Positions 7,907 through 15,141 of a stretch of DNA of 64,000 nt are shown one piece after another (position 1 is the first letter of the stretch; each line of letters starts with the position of its first letter). The notes below the pieces were generated by a model, which saw only the letters and a list, made by a program, of their open reading frames with translations, was not told the DNA's origin and did no database searches. Source of the stretch: Cyclobacteriaceae bacterium (GTDB lineage: Bacteria; Bacteroidota; Bacteroidia; Cytophagales; Cyclobacteriaceae); contig JAHBUC010000005.1 of assembly GCA_019638275.1 (NCBI GenBank), positions 1 to 64,000 of the forward strand. The letters are read 5' to 3'. Position numbers and translations under genes: made by a program.

Positions 7907-8012
7907 AAGGTCAGGGCCACATGTGCTGGCAAGGAATTTCCGGCATAAACCCACCTGCCCACACACCTTCCATTTATTCCGTTCCTCCTTGCGCAAATGT
8001 TGCCCTGACCTT
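7907..8012. repeat. Long imperfect inverted repeat upstream of the radC-like gene
   Basis: AAGGTCAGGGC (7907-7917) and GCCCTGACCTT (8002-8012) are exact inverted repeats. Inside them ACATGTGC pairs with GCAAATGT and CAAGGA with TCCTTG, giving one long interrupted stem around a pyrimidine-rich centre. It ends 31 bp before the radC ATG. It could be a leader hairpin, a terminator-like element or a single recombination site; the inner right part reads GTTGCCC, reminiscent of the array boxes. Confidence 0.5.
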
Positions 8013-8043
8013 GGTGCTGCGCCATAATTAATTCATCACGATT

Positions 8044-8508
8044 ATGGAAAGCACAAACAAAAACCACTTCAACGTAGCGGAGATTCAGCTCTCCTACAAG
8101 TCTTATGTCAAGCCTTCGGAACGAGCTAAGATTACTTGCTCCAGGGATGCCTACAACGTGTTGCTTCAAACTTGGGATGATAACAAGCTTGAGTTTCTGG
8201 AGCAGTTCAAGGTTCTGTTGCTCAACCGGGCCAACAAAGTGCTGGGCGTATTTGAAGTATCAACCGGCAGCACTACGGCCACGGTAGCCGATCCAAAGAT
8301 CATTTTTGCGGCAGCCATCAAGGCTAATGCCTGCGGAATCATTATTGCCCACAACCATCCATCGGGTAACCTTTCCCCAAGCCAGCACGATATAGACCTT
8401 ACCCGTAAAGTAAAAGAAGGCGGGAAGCTTTTGGAAGTGCAGTTGCTGGATCATGTAATCTTAACCACAGAGTCCTATTACTCATTTGCAGATGAGGGGA
8501 TATTGTAG
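8044..8508 (+). CDS. RadC-like JAB-domain protein
   Basis: This is a 154-residue protein consisting mainly of the RadC/JAB (MPN+) domain. The metal motif is clear: H103 and H105 in AHNHPSG, followed by Asp116 in SQHDIDLT. Full-length RadC is about 220 residues with an N-terminal HhH region; this short form is common in mobile regions of Bacteroidota and often annotated as a DNA repair protein. The real function is unknown; the fold suggests a metallo-isopeptidase or nuclease-like hydrolase. Its last 10 codons reappear in decayed form at 9595-9624. Confidence 0.9.
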   Translation: MESTNKNHFNVAEIQLSYKSYVKPSERAKITCSRDAYNVLLQTWDDNKLEFLEQFKVLLLNRANKVLGVFEVSTGSTTATVADPKIIFAAAIKANACGIIIAHNHPSGNLSPSQHDIDLTRKVKEGGKLLEVQLLDHVILTTESYYSFADEGIL

Positions 8509-8565
8509 CAGCCTAATTTGGCCCTGAAGCCAAACAAGTACTTCAGAGCAGATTAATCTACTGGA

Positions 8566-9012
8566 TCAGTGAAGTTCCAGTATTATATCGTTTTCCTTTT
8601 CTGCAGGAACAAAATTCTTCAGGTATTTATATGTTTGAGGGGGAGTAAAAAATGGAAGTTGCTTTTTAATTGAGCTCAAGCAGATATTAGAGCAAAGTTT
8701 TTGTACATCCGAAAGTACGATACCAATTGCTCTATCTGTATTGGTATAGTAATCAAAATAGTCCCTTCTTCTAATCCCCAATTTTTTTGAATGCAGTTTC
8801 CACATCTGATTCGGTGTGTGTGTTATAACATCTTTGACCTGAGCGGTACCTACGATTGCTTTAACTGGTGAAGTACAATAGATAATAATATGATCGCCAG
8901 CATTTACATTAGGTTTTGATTTGCGTAACTCAATATGCTTCTTCCCTTCAAGGATCTGATTGACGTACTCTTCTTTAATCGAAATAAAAAGATATTTTCT
9001 CTGGTTCTTCAT
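8566..9012 (-). CDS. ASCH (PUA-like) domain protein
   Basis: This is a 148-residue cytoplasmic protein. The N terminus reads LFISIKEEYVNQILEGKK followed by IELRKSKP, the hallmark of ASCH domains, and a conserved GDHIIIYCTSP strand follows. ASCH domains belong to the PUA-like superfamily and bind RNA or modified nucleotides. The start codon overlaps the stop of the upstream gene (ATGA at 9009-9012), so the two are translationally coupled. The pair lies between an intact and a decayed radC tail, which suggests that it arrived as a unit. Confidence 0.8.
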   Translation of the reverse strand: MKNQRKYLFISIKEEYVNQILEGKKHIELRKSKPNVNAGDHIIIYCTSPVKAIVGTAQVKDVITHTPNQMWKLHSKKLGIRRRDYFDYYTNTDRAIGIVLSDVQKLCSNICLSSIKKQLPFFTPPQTYKYLKNFVPAEKENDIILELH

Positions 9013-9467
9013 TTTGCCTTAGATAATCGGTATATCTCGCTAAACACTTTACTGCTAACCTTAACAGGTGAAACAAATGTTTGTTTTTTAAACCCCTGTG
9101 CTTCTAAAATTCTGTTAGTTTCTGAAAAACTTATCGTTTTTTCAAATACTTCAGTATCACTGAATTGTAACACCTTGATTTTGTGATTGATATTACCTTT
9201 TGCAAGTTTAAATATCTCCTTCCAACTGTAGATTCCAAAACGTCTAAAGGTTGAAAACAAAAATTTGGCACCTCCAATGGACACACTGTTTAAGTATGAA
9301 CACCCGACTATGGCCTTTTTTCTTAAAAAGTTCTTTATACATTTCTTTCTGGCTTGCTGAATGTAGGCGTCTCGGGGCATCAAACCCAATGTCTGGGAGT
9401 TTTTCTTGCCAAGTTCAATGACTTGACTAAGAAACAAATCAGTGTGATCGATATACTTGAACTCCAT
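9009..9467 (-). CDS. GNAT-like hypothetical protein, partner of the ASCH protein
   Basis: This is a 152-residue protein. The first 45 residues (VIELGKKNSQTLGLMPRDAY...) look like the N terminus of GNAT acetyltransferases that often sit beside ASCH proteins. The acetyl-CoA loop expected after this (R/Q-x-x-G-x-G/A) is not seen. Instead the sequence continues with KFLFSTFRRFGIYSWKEIF and a C-terminal region ending YRLSKAK. It may be a GNAT that has lost its central part, or a distinct family. It overlaps the ASCH gene by 4 bp. Confidence 0.6.
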   Translation of the reverse strand: MEFKYIDHTDLFLSQVIELGKKNSQTLGLMPRDAYIQQARKKCIKNFLRKKAIVGCSYLNSVSIGGAKFLFSTFRRFGIYSWKEIFKLAKGNINHKIKVLQFSDTEVFEKTISFSETNRILEAQGFKKQTFVSPVKVSSKVFSEIYRLSKAK

Positions 9468-9594
9468 TGTAGATTAAGCCAAGAATAAAAAACCCATTAC
9501 CTCTATCCAAAGGGTGGTAACGGGCTCCAAAAGCAATCTAACTAAAAAAAATTACAGGATCAACCTTATGTAGTAGAGCGCAACCGAGTTGTAA

Positions 9595-9624
9595 TACTAA
9601 TTTGCAGATGAAGGGATACTGTAA
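9595..9624 (+). pseudogene. Decayed 3' end of a second radC-like gene
   Basis: Thirty bases match the last thirty of the intact radC-like gene (8479-8508) at 26 positions. Three of the four differences are synonymous (GAG/GAA, TTG/CTG, TAG/TAA), so FADEGIL-stop is still encoded; the fourth makes a TAA in place of a Ser codon. Upstream sequence is only faintly similar. The remnant indicates a former radC copy or duplication. Confidence 0.6.
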
Positions 9625-9649
9625 ACCCCTTCTTCGACATACTAACCTA

Positions 9650-10213
9650 CTAATCTGTTTTCTTTAATTGCGGGTAATTATTGCGCAGGTATTCAAAAGC
9701 ACGAGTGAAATGCTTTTCTACTGCTTTTAGGTTGATGTTCATCCGCTCGGCTATCTGCTTGTTGGACAGGTTTTCCAGTAGCCTGAGTTCCATAGCCTGA
9801 CGACAACGGTCGGGAAGCTCTTTCAACAGGCTAAGAAGACGCTGCTCTTTTTCGCGTTGTGGGACATCTTCTTCGGGCATGACGGCATAGACAGTTTCAA
9901 ATAAGCGGAAATGCTCAAGCCGTTTTTGGGTAATGCCCTTCCGCTGGATGTATTTGGCTATTCTGTTTCGGACTGCCTGCCAAAGGTAGGAGCGCAGAAC
10001 TAAAACATGGCCCAAACGCTCCCGGTTCTTCCAGAGGGACTCAAAGATGTCCTGGAGGATTTCTTCACACTCTTCCTTTTCGGCAATATTCTTACGCGCA
10101 TACCCAAACAGTTCGGAGGCATAGCGGGTGTAGATGGCTTCGAAGGCTTTGATATCACCGCCTTGGACCAAGGTGATCAAGACGGTGTCTGGATGGTTTT
10201 GATAGGTGTTCAT
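9650..10213 (-). CDS. ECF RNA polymerase sigma factor
   Basis: This is a 187-residue sigma-70 family ECF factor. Region 2 spans roughly residues 25-90 (FEAIYTRYASELFGYARK... EILQDIFESLWKNRERL), and region 4 spans roughly 125-180 with the HTH around NLSNKQIAERMNINLKAVEKHFTRAF. No anti-sigma gene is adjacent. It is divergent from the first XRE gene, and the operator-like palindrome at 10252-10267 lies 39 bp before its start, so the XRE protein may control it. The stop is 25 bp from the radC remnant. Confidence 0.9.
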   Translation of the reverse strand: MNTYQNHPDTVLITLVQGGDIKAFEAIYTRYASELFGYARKNIAEKEECEEILQDIFESLWKNRERLGHVLVLRSYLWQAVRNRIAKYIQRKGITQKRLEHFRLFETVYAVMPEEDVPQREKEQRLLSLLKELPDRCRQAMELRLLENLSNKQIAERMNINLKAVEKHFTRAFEYLRNNYPQLKKTD

Positions 10214-10251
10214 TTTTCAGGGGATCTTTGTTAAAAATGAATCATACGAAG

Positions 10252-10267
10252 CTACTAAAGTTAGTAG
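10252..10267. promoter_or_regulatory. Operator-like palindrome before XRE gene 1
   Basis: CTACTAAAGTTAGTAG has 6-bp arms CTACTA and TAGTAG around AAGT. An identical 16-bp copy precedes the second XRE gene at 10574-10589, and both are followed by TATAA. The distance to the GTG start is 35 bp in this copy and 34 bp in the other, so autoregulation by these XRE proteins is likely. Confidence 0.65.
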
Positions 10268-10302
10268 TATAATCAAAGCAGTTTTACTGGATTTTTGACT
10301 TT

Positions 10303-10539
10303 GTGGGAAGGCACTCTGTAAAATCCAGACATCAGGCGGAACTAAAAGCTTTCGGTGAGAATCTTAGAAGGATTCGCATAGCAAAAGGATTTACACAGGA
10401 GCAACTAGCTGACCTAGCCAACATCTCTGAGAACTCCATTATTACCCTTGAGTCAGGAAAACTCAACTCAACTATTGCCACATGTTTTGCTCTGGCGAAA
10501 GTCCTTGAGATTGAGCCACAGGAATTGTTTCAGTTTTAG
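10303..10539 (+). CDS. XRE-family HTH regulator, copy 1
   Basis: This is a 78-residue protein made almost entirely of a helix-turn-helix of the XRE/Cro type (FGENLRRIRIAKGFTQEQLA then ISENSIITLESGK). It starts with GTG. It is a close paralogue of the next gene, with which it shares the MG-H-VK start, the FTQEQLAD core and the IATCFA pattern. It is a cytoplasmic DNA-binding protein, probably acting on the shared CTACTA palindrome. No toxin partner is apparent. Confidence 0.85.
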   Translation: MGRHSVKSRHQAELKAFGENLRRIRIAKGFTQEQLADLANISENSIITLESGKLNSTIATCFALAKVLEIEPQELFQF

Positions 10540-10573
10540 TCACGGAGCATGCAGATATGAACAAGTACCGGTA

Positions 10574-10589
10574 CTACTAAAGTTAGTAG
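10574..10589. promoter_or_regulatory. Operator-like palindrome before XRE gene 2
   Basis: This copy is identical over 16 bp to 10252-10267 and sits in the 84-bp gap between the two XRE genes. The flanks are less similar, so the conservation points to a binding site rather than to a recent duplication of the whole segment. Confidence 0.65.
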
Positions 10590-10623
10590 TATAACGAATA
10601 CACTTTTCCTTGACTTTTGAAAG

Positions 10624-10860
10624 GTGGGCAAACATAAAGTCAAGACGAGAAATACCCGTAAACTGAAAAGTTTTGGGGCTCACATTAAAAAGCTTCGCCA
10701 AGAAAAGGGTCTAACGCAGGAACAGCTTGCTGATATCGCCAAAGTCTCCGAGAACACAATAGTTACTATAGAAACAGGTAAGTTGAATACCACTGTTGCA
10801 ACTTGCTTTGATATATCTAAAGCTTTGGGTGTTGATATTAAGGAGTTATTTGATTTCTGA
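10624..10860 (+). CDS. XRE-family HTH regulator, copy 2
   Basis: This is a 78-residue XRE/Cro regulator of exactly the same length as copy 1, also with a GTG start. The HTH spans about residues 20-60 (IKKLRQEKGLTQEQLADIAK... NTIVTIETGK). The two proteins differ at many positions, so the duplication is old, and the residues of the recognition helix (VSENTIV versus ISENSII) are similar. That fits shared or overlapping operators. Confidence 0.85.
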   Translation: MGKHKVKTRNTRKLKSFGAHIKKLRQEKGLTQEQLADIAKVSENTIVTIETGKLNTTVATCFDISKALGVDIKELFDF

Positions 10861-11037
10861 TGCATTTAGTTACTTGAATTCTTATCGAACAAATGTTTCG
10901 AATTGTTGCTTTTTTGCCAGGAGGAAATTCGGTGCACCGCTTTTTTAAGTAAAATTTTATACCACGATTGTCCTGCATTGAGTACGTTGCCAAAAAGGGT
11001 TCGGGAGGTGTGAACTCCACCTTGAGAAAACCAATAG
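10861..11037. other. Intergenic stretch before the RHS cluster
   Basis: I see no gene here. Both strands lack a convincing reading frame with a start. The nearest regulatory feature is the TAGGAG/CTCCTA palindrome that follows, and the remaining 120 bp to the RHS start are A/T rich and probably hold the promoter. Confidence 0.35.
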
Positions 11038-11058
11038 TGATAGGAGAAACTCCTATTT
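11038..11058. promoter_or_regulatory. TAGGAG-x3-CTCCTA palindrome upstream of the RHS cluster
   Basis: ATAGGAG and CTCCTAT (11040-11046 and 11050-11056) flank AAA. The same palindrome with a TTA centre is found at 23313-23333 (perfect 10-bp arms) and at 25982-26002. All three stand upstream of plus-strand transcription units, here 122 bp before the RHS ATG. A binding site for a LuxR/NarL-type regulator is the likely meaning. Confidence 0.55.
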
Positions 11059-11180
11059 TATAAGAAATTTATTTTGAAAATCTTTACATCATACAGGATA
11101 TAAGTATTTGGTGACGCTAAATTTACGTTATCCTGCTTTTTTAAATCTTAATGAGGCCTCAGACATCACTCAAATAGTAT

Positions 11181-14100
11181 ATGCAGTATCGGACATCAGT
11201 ATTCGCTAATATGGTTTTTAGACTACTAAGGATTCTTGTTTTAATTGTTCTCACGATCAAAGTCGAAGCTCAATCAGAAGATAACTACAACTATTTGTAT
11301 GCTTCGCCAAATGCGGCTGAACTTGGCAAATATGGTTTGGTTCCAGTCAATATGTCAACGGGGGCCATGACAACAAATGTCCCACTTTATTCATTAAAGG
11401 CGGGTAAGCTTAATGTGCCTATAAGTTTGTCTTACTCATCAACAGGGGTTCGTGTTGATCAGACTGCCAGCCAGGTTGGTCTAAATTGGTCACTGAATGC
11501 AGGTGGGGTTATAACACGCATTGTTAGGGACAAACCTGATAAGAATATTTTTGGTTCTCCTGAATACCCCTATCCTTCAAATACATATACCATGAATTTT
11601 GAACTAGCTAGGTATCTGGACGGGGCTGAGGAGGATGGTTTTGACTCTGAAAGAGATCTGTTTTCATTTAACTTTCTGGATTTCACGGGTAAGCTCATTT
11701 TTGATTACTCGGGTAAGCCCTTGTTTGTTCCACATAGAAATATGGAAGTCAATCACATAGTGAACCTTCTTGGGGGTACAGTTGATTTTGTTCTGATTGA
11801 TGAACTGGGTATAAGATATTTTTTTGAAGCAGGGGAAACTTCCAGAACCATCCCTAGCGGAACGGACTGCGGCAAGAATTTTGAGCTTACCCAAGAAACC
11901 GCTTGGTATCTAACGCGTATCATTCATCCCCAAGGGGATGAGGTTGTGTTTGAATATGATTGGCATTCGTTTACCTATTACTCTGGTGTTAGTCAAAGCA
12001 GCACAGGATTGATTTCTAATTTAGGTGGATGTGGAACAACACCCTGCTCGACTATTCCGGATAGACTTTGCCAAACATTGGTGTTTACAAACACGGCAAG
12101 ACTTAAGCGGATTTTAACCAATGGACATGGCGATGTTAATTTTCACTACTCTAAGGGACGTTTGGATGTCTATGACGATTATAAGCTTGATAGTATTGAA
12201 TATGTATTGCCCGATTCGACTATATTAAATAGTTGGAAATTAGGCTATGTGTTTTCGAACAACTCAGGCTACGGGAACCCAGCGGTGACAGGTGATGGCC
12301 TTAACAGTAGGATGTTTCTCACTTCAGTAATTCAAGCTTCCGGCTCAGCAAATCAGGATATTCGATATGCGTTCGAATATGATGATATGAATGGACTTCC
12401 GACGCGCCTATCGTTTTCTCAGGATCATTGGGGTTATTTTAATGGGAAGATTAACTCCCATCTATTCCCAAAGTATGGAATTGTTGCACCGAGGAATCAA
12501 TCAGATCAGATTTTATTTGATGGAAAAGGTGGTAACCGTGAACCTGACGCCAACTTTGCGAGGAAGGGCTTGTTAAAAAAGATCATTTATCCAACAGGCG
12601 GGTACAGCACAATTGACTATGAGGCCAACACGTACTGGGGGCCAAAAATGATTTACCCATCCACCGTAATTTTCCAGTCGAATGTTGAAAGTCACACATT
12701 GGGTGGTCCGGGCACGGCACTGGTAGATACCTTGTTTTCAGCCGTCAATCAGGATGCAATGGTTAACTTCACGGTGCTATACCTCGAAGGCGCATTTGAA
12801 GATCCTATCCATTCATTCGGACGTATTTCAATCCGGGATATCTCAACCAATCATTATATAGTCGAAAATTTGCAGGTGGCACCAGGTAACTCACACAACA
12901 GGTCTTACCTACTCGATCCGGGAAAATATTATGAAGTAACGGTAAGAGCCTTCGGTCTTGGTGTCCGGGCGGTAACCAACATCTTGCACTATAACCTGGC
13001 TCCGCAGCTGGTTGATGGAAACTATGTTGCAGGAGGAATGAGAGTGGCTCGCATAGTCAATCATGATCCTCAATTAAATCGAAAAGATACAACCCGGTAT
13101 TACTATGCGTTTGCTCATGATTTTCAAAGGTCTTCCGGAATAGTATCAGAAATCGGCACATATGAAGAATATTCAACCACTCAGATACCTTGTATGGTGT
13201 CAGCTGGAGGGCTAACTGTATGTGAACCCGTTCCCTGTTATTATGTTTCTGTGTCTTCCAACACGAGTATCAATCTCAATAACTTTTCAGGAAATCATAT
13301 TGCCTATGGATCTGTAATTTTAAGTCAGGGTAACAATTTAGATAATGGTTTTGAGGAACATCAGTTCTTAATCAGTGCGGACATATCTGGACGCATTGTT
13401 CATGGTGACGGTAGAGTGGGGTTACCGCAAACCAGCAGCTCATGGGGCAATGGACTAACTAAGCGGATTACCAAATTTAGGAAAGTGAACAACCAATTTG
13501 TCCCTATATACAAACTTGACAATACGTATAAAAAAGATAGTCGTGTAAACGACTACGTGCCAAGCATGGTTGTCAAAAGTAAGTACGATGATGAAGTGTG
13601 CATGATAACCCCATCAACACTTGTTTGCACAGCTTGTGATCTTACCAAAAAGCTTCGTGTGCGGTATTGTATAGCTAATCATACCCACAAGTACAAGTGG
13701 ATTGATCCTGTCTCAAGTAGTTGTGGAACGTCCACCTCAGGGTATGAGTGTTTAAAAAGTGACAACCAGGATGAATATTATACTGTTAACCACCCTTGCT
13801 TTGGATTAAACGAGGGAGACTCTGTTTATATTGAAAGTGCAATTGCAAATTTAGATGCAATTGAATATCGGGATTATGTTCATTGGTTTTACCTTGAGAG
13901 CTCTGTAGAAACAACCTATGCTGAAGCCGGAGATAGTGTGGTTGTAGTTAGGTACAACGAGTATGCCAATGCTGAGCATTTGCAAATTACCGGAGAGCGC
14001 ACTACAGTAAGTGATGGATCTGCAGTTTCAACACATTACTGGTATGCTGATGATTACACAAATGTTCCAATAACTGATTCTTTAAAACAAAATCACATCA

Positions 14101-14678
14101 TTGCGCAACCAATAAAACGGCAGCAGTACAGAAACCAGAAAATTATTTCAGGAGAAATTGTTCTCTTTAATCCAAATGGATCTGCAGCTGAAATCTGGAA
14201 GCTTCGCGAAGAAGTCCCGTCAGACAGTGTTGCGCATAACGGCCAGAATTTGCTACAGCCAAACTATGTAAAAGAGGGGTCAATTGTTCATGAGATCGGT
14301 AAACCCCGTGAGGTCCATTACCCAGATGGAAAAGTAGCAACGCTTATATGGTCTTATAGCAGAAATTACCTTGTCGCTCATGTTTTAGATAAGACTTTTG
14401 CTGAAATATCGAATGTTCCGAATTTGGATATTCAAGCCTTGGAGCAGTCCACTGATAGTGCTTACATAAATAGTAAGCTGGAGCTTTTACGCGACACATT
14501 TATAGGCGCACATATCACAACCTATAATTACCGTCCGGGTGTGGGTTTAGTTTCTATGATTGATTCTAACAACAACCGAACGTACTACGAATATGATTCC
14601 TTTGGCAGGTTAAAAATAGTCAAGGACAACAAAGGAAATGTATTGCAGCATCATTCATATAACTACAAACAAAACTGA
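11181..14678 (+). CDS. Secreted RHS/YD-repeat protein without toxin tip
   Basis: This is a 1165-residue exported protein. The signal peptide is clear (FRLLRILVLIVLTIKVEAQ); the ATG at 11211 would give a tighter one than 11181. The N-terminal part (LGKYGLVPVNMSTGAMTTNVPLY... LPISYSSTGVRV-like ... GLNWSLNAGG) is the standard opening of Bacteroidota RHS shell proteins. Long beta-rich regions follow. The C terminus has one clear YD repeat (TYYEYDSFGRLKIVKDNKGN), after which the protein ends with no toxin. It is followed after 1 bp by the small secreted protein and then by the toxin-bearing RHS gene, so it may form part of the shell or delivery partner. Confidence 0.85.
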   Translation: MQYRTSVFANMVFRLLRILVLIVLTIKVEAQSEDNYNYLYASPNAAELGKYGLVPVNMSTGAMTTNVPLYSLKAGKLNVPISLSYSSTGVRVDQTASQVGLNWSLNAGGVITRIVRDKPDKNIFGSPEYPYPSNTYTMNFELARYLDGAEEDGFDSERDLFSFNFLDFTGKLIFDYSGKPLFVPHRNMEVNHIVNLLGGTVDFVLIDELGIRYFFEAGETSRTIPSGTDCGKNFELTQETAWYLTRIIHPQGDEVVFEYDWHSFTYYSGVSQSSTGLISNLGGCGTTPCSTIPDRLCQTLVFTNTARLKRILTNGHGDVNFHYSKGRLDVYDDYKLDSIEYVLPDSTILNSWKLGYVFSNNSGYGNPAVTGDGLNSRMFLTSVIQASGSANQDIRYAFEYDDMNGLPTRLSFSQDHWGYFNGKINSHLFPKYGIVAPRNQSDQILFDGKGGNREPDANFARKGLLKKIIYPTGGYSTIDYEANTYWGPKMIYPSTVIFQSNVESHTLGGPGTALVDTLFSAVNQDAMVNFTVLYLEGAFEDPIHSFGRISIRDISTNHYIVENLQVAPGNSHNRSYLLDPGKYYEVTVRAFGLGVRAVTNILHYNLAPQLVDGNYVAGGMRVARIVNHDPQLNRKDTTRYYYAFAHDFQRSSGIVSEIGTYEEYSTTQIPCMVSAGGLTVCEPVPCYYVSVSSNTSINLNNFSGNHIAYGSVILSQGNNLDNGFEEHQFLISADISGRIVHGDGRVGLPQTSSSWGNGLTKRITKFRKVNNQFVPIYKLDNTYKKDSRVNDYVPSMVVKSKYDDEVCMITPSTLVCTACDLTKKLRVRYCIANHTHKYKWIDPVSSSCGTSTSGYECLKSDNQDEYYTVNHPCFGLNEGDSVYIESAIANLDAIEYRDYVHWFYLESSVETTYAEAGDSVVVVRYNEYANAEHLQITGERTTVSDGSAVSTHYWYADDYTNVPITDSLKQNHIIAQPIKRQQYRNQKIISGEIVLFNPNGSAAEIWKLREEVPSDSVAHNGQNLLQPNYVKEGSIVHEIGKPREVHYPDGKVATLIWSYSRNYLVAHVLDKTFAEISNVPNLDIQALEQSTDSAYINSKLELLRDTFIGAHITTYNYRPGVGLVSMIDSNNNRTYYEYDSFGRLKIVKDNKGNVLQHHSYNYKQN

Positions 14679-14679
14679 G

Positions 14680-15102
14680 ATGAAGAAATTTTATTACATC
14701 ATACTGTTGCTATGTACGATGCAGCAGATTTATGGACAGCAAGCTCTTGATGGTATCTACACAGTGGATTTAGCCAAGACGGTAGCTTTGATGGAGGGGG
14801 ATAACAAGCAAAAGTATGATAGTTTGGATTCATCAGTTAAGGAGCGAGCCAGACAGAGCATGGATGGTCGGGTCTTTGTTTTCAGGGCAGGAGGCCAATT
14901 GGAGGTTCGGTGGAATGCAAATGGATCGGGGAAGTTTACGGAAGGCACCTGGGAGATGAAAGACAAGGAAATTCTTTTGATCAAGATAGGGGAGCAGGTC
15001 ACAGAATATCTGGTAATCCGGCCGACTGCAACGGGACTTGTTCTTAAGAATGAAGGCGGTCGGGGTTTTTTCAGTAACCTTTACTTAGAGAGCTCTGAAT
15101 AA
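14680..15102 (+). CDS. Small secreted protein in the RHS cluster
   Basis: This is a 140-residue protein with a signal peptide (MKKFYYIILLLCTMQQIYGQ). The start at 14680 is preferred over upstream in-frame starts inside the RHS gene because it follows the RHS stop by one base and places the signal peptide first. The mature part has a strand-rich pattern (FRAGGQLEVRWNANGSGKFTEGTWEMKDKEILL) that recalls lipocalin-like or META-type small barrels, as in many Bacteroidota secreted proteins. Function unknown; probably co-transcribed with both RHS genes. Confidence 0.75.
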   Translation: MKKFYYIILLLCTMQQIYGQQALDGIYTVDLAKTVALMEGDNKQKYDSLDSSVKERARQSMDGRVFVFRAGGQLEVRWNANGSGKFTEGTWEMKDKEILLIKIGEQVTEYLVIRPTATGLVLKNEGGRGFFSNLYLESSE

Positions 15103-15141
15103 AAAGAATAAATGCGAACGATAATTTGATTTACCATACCT

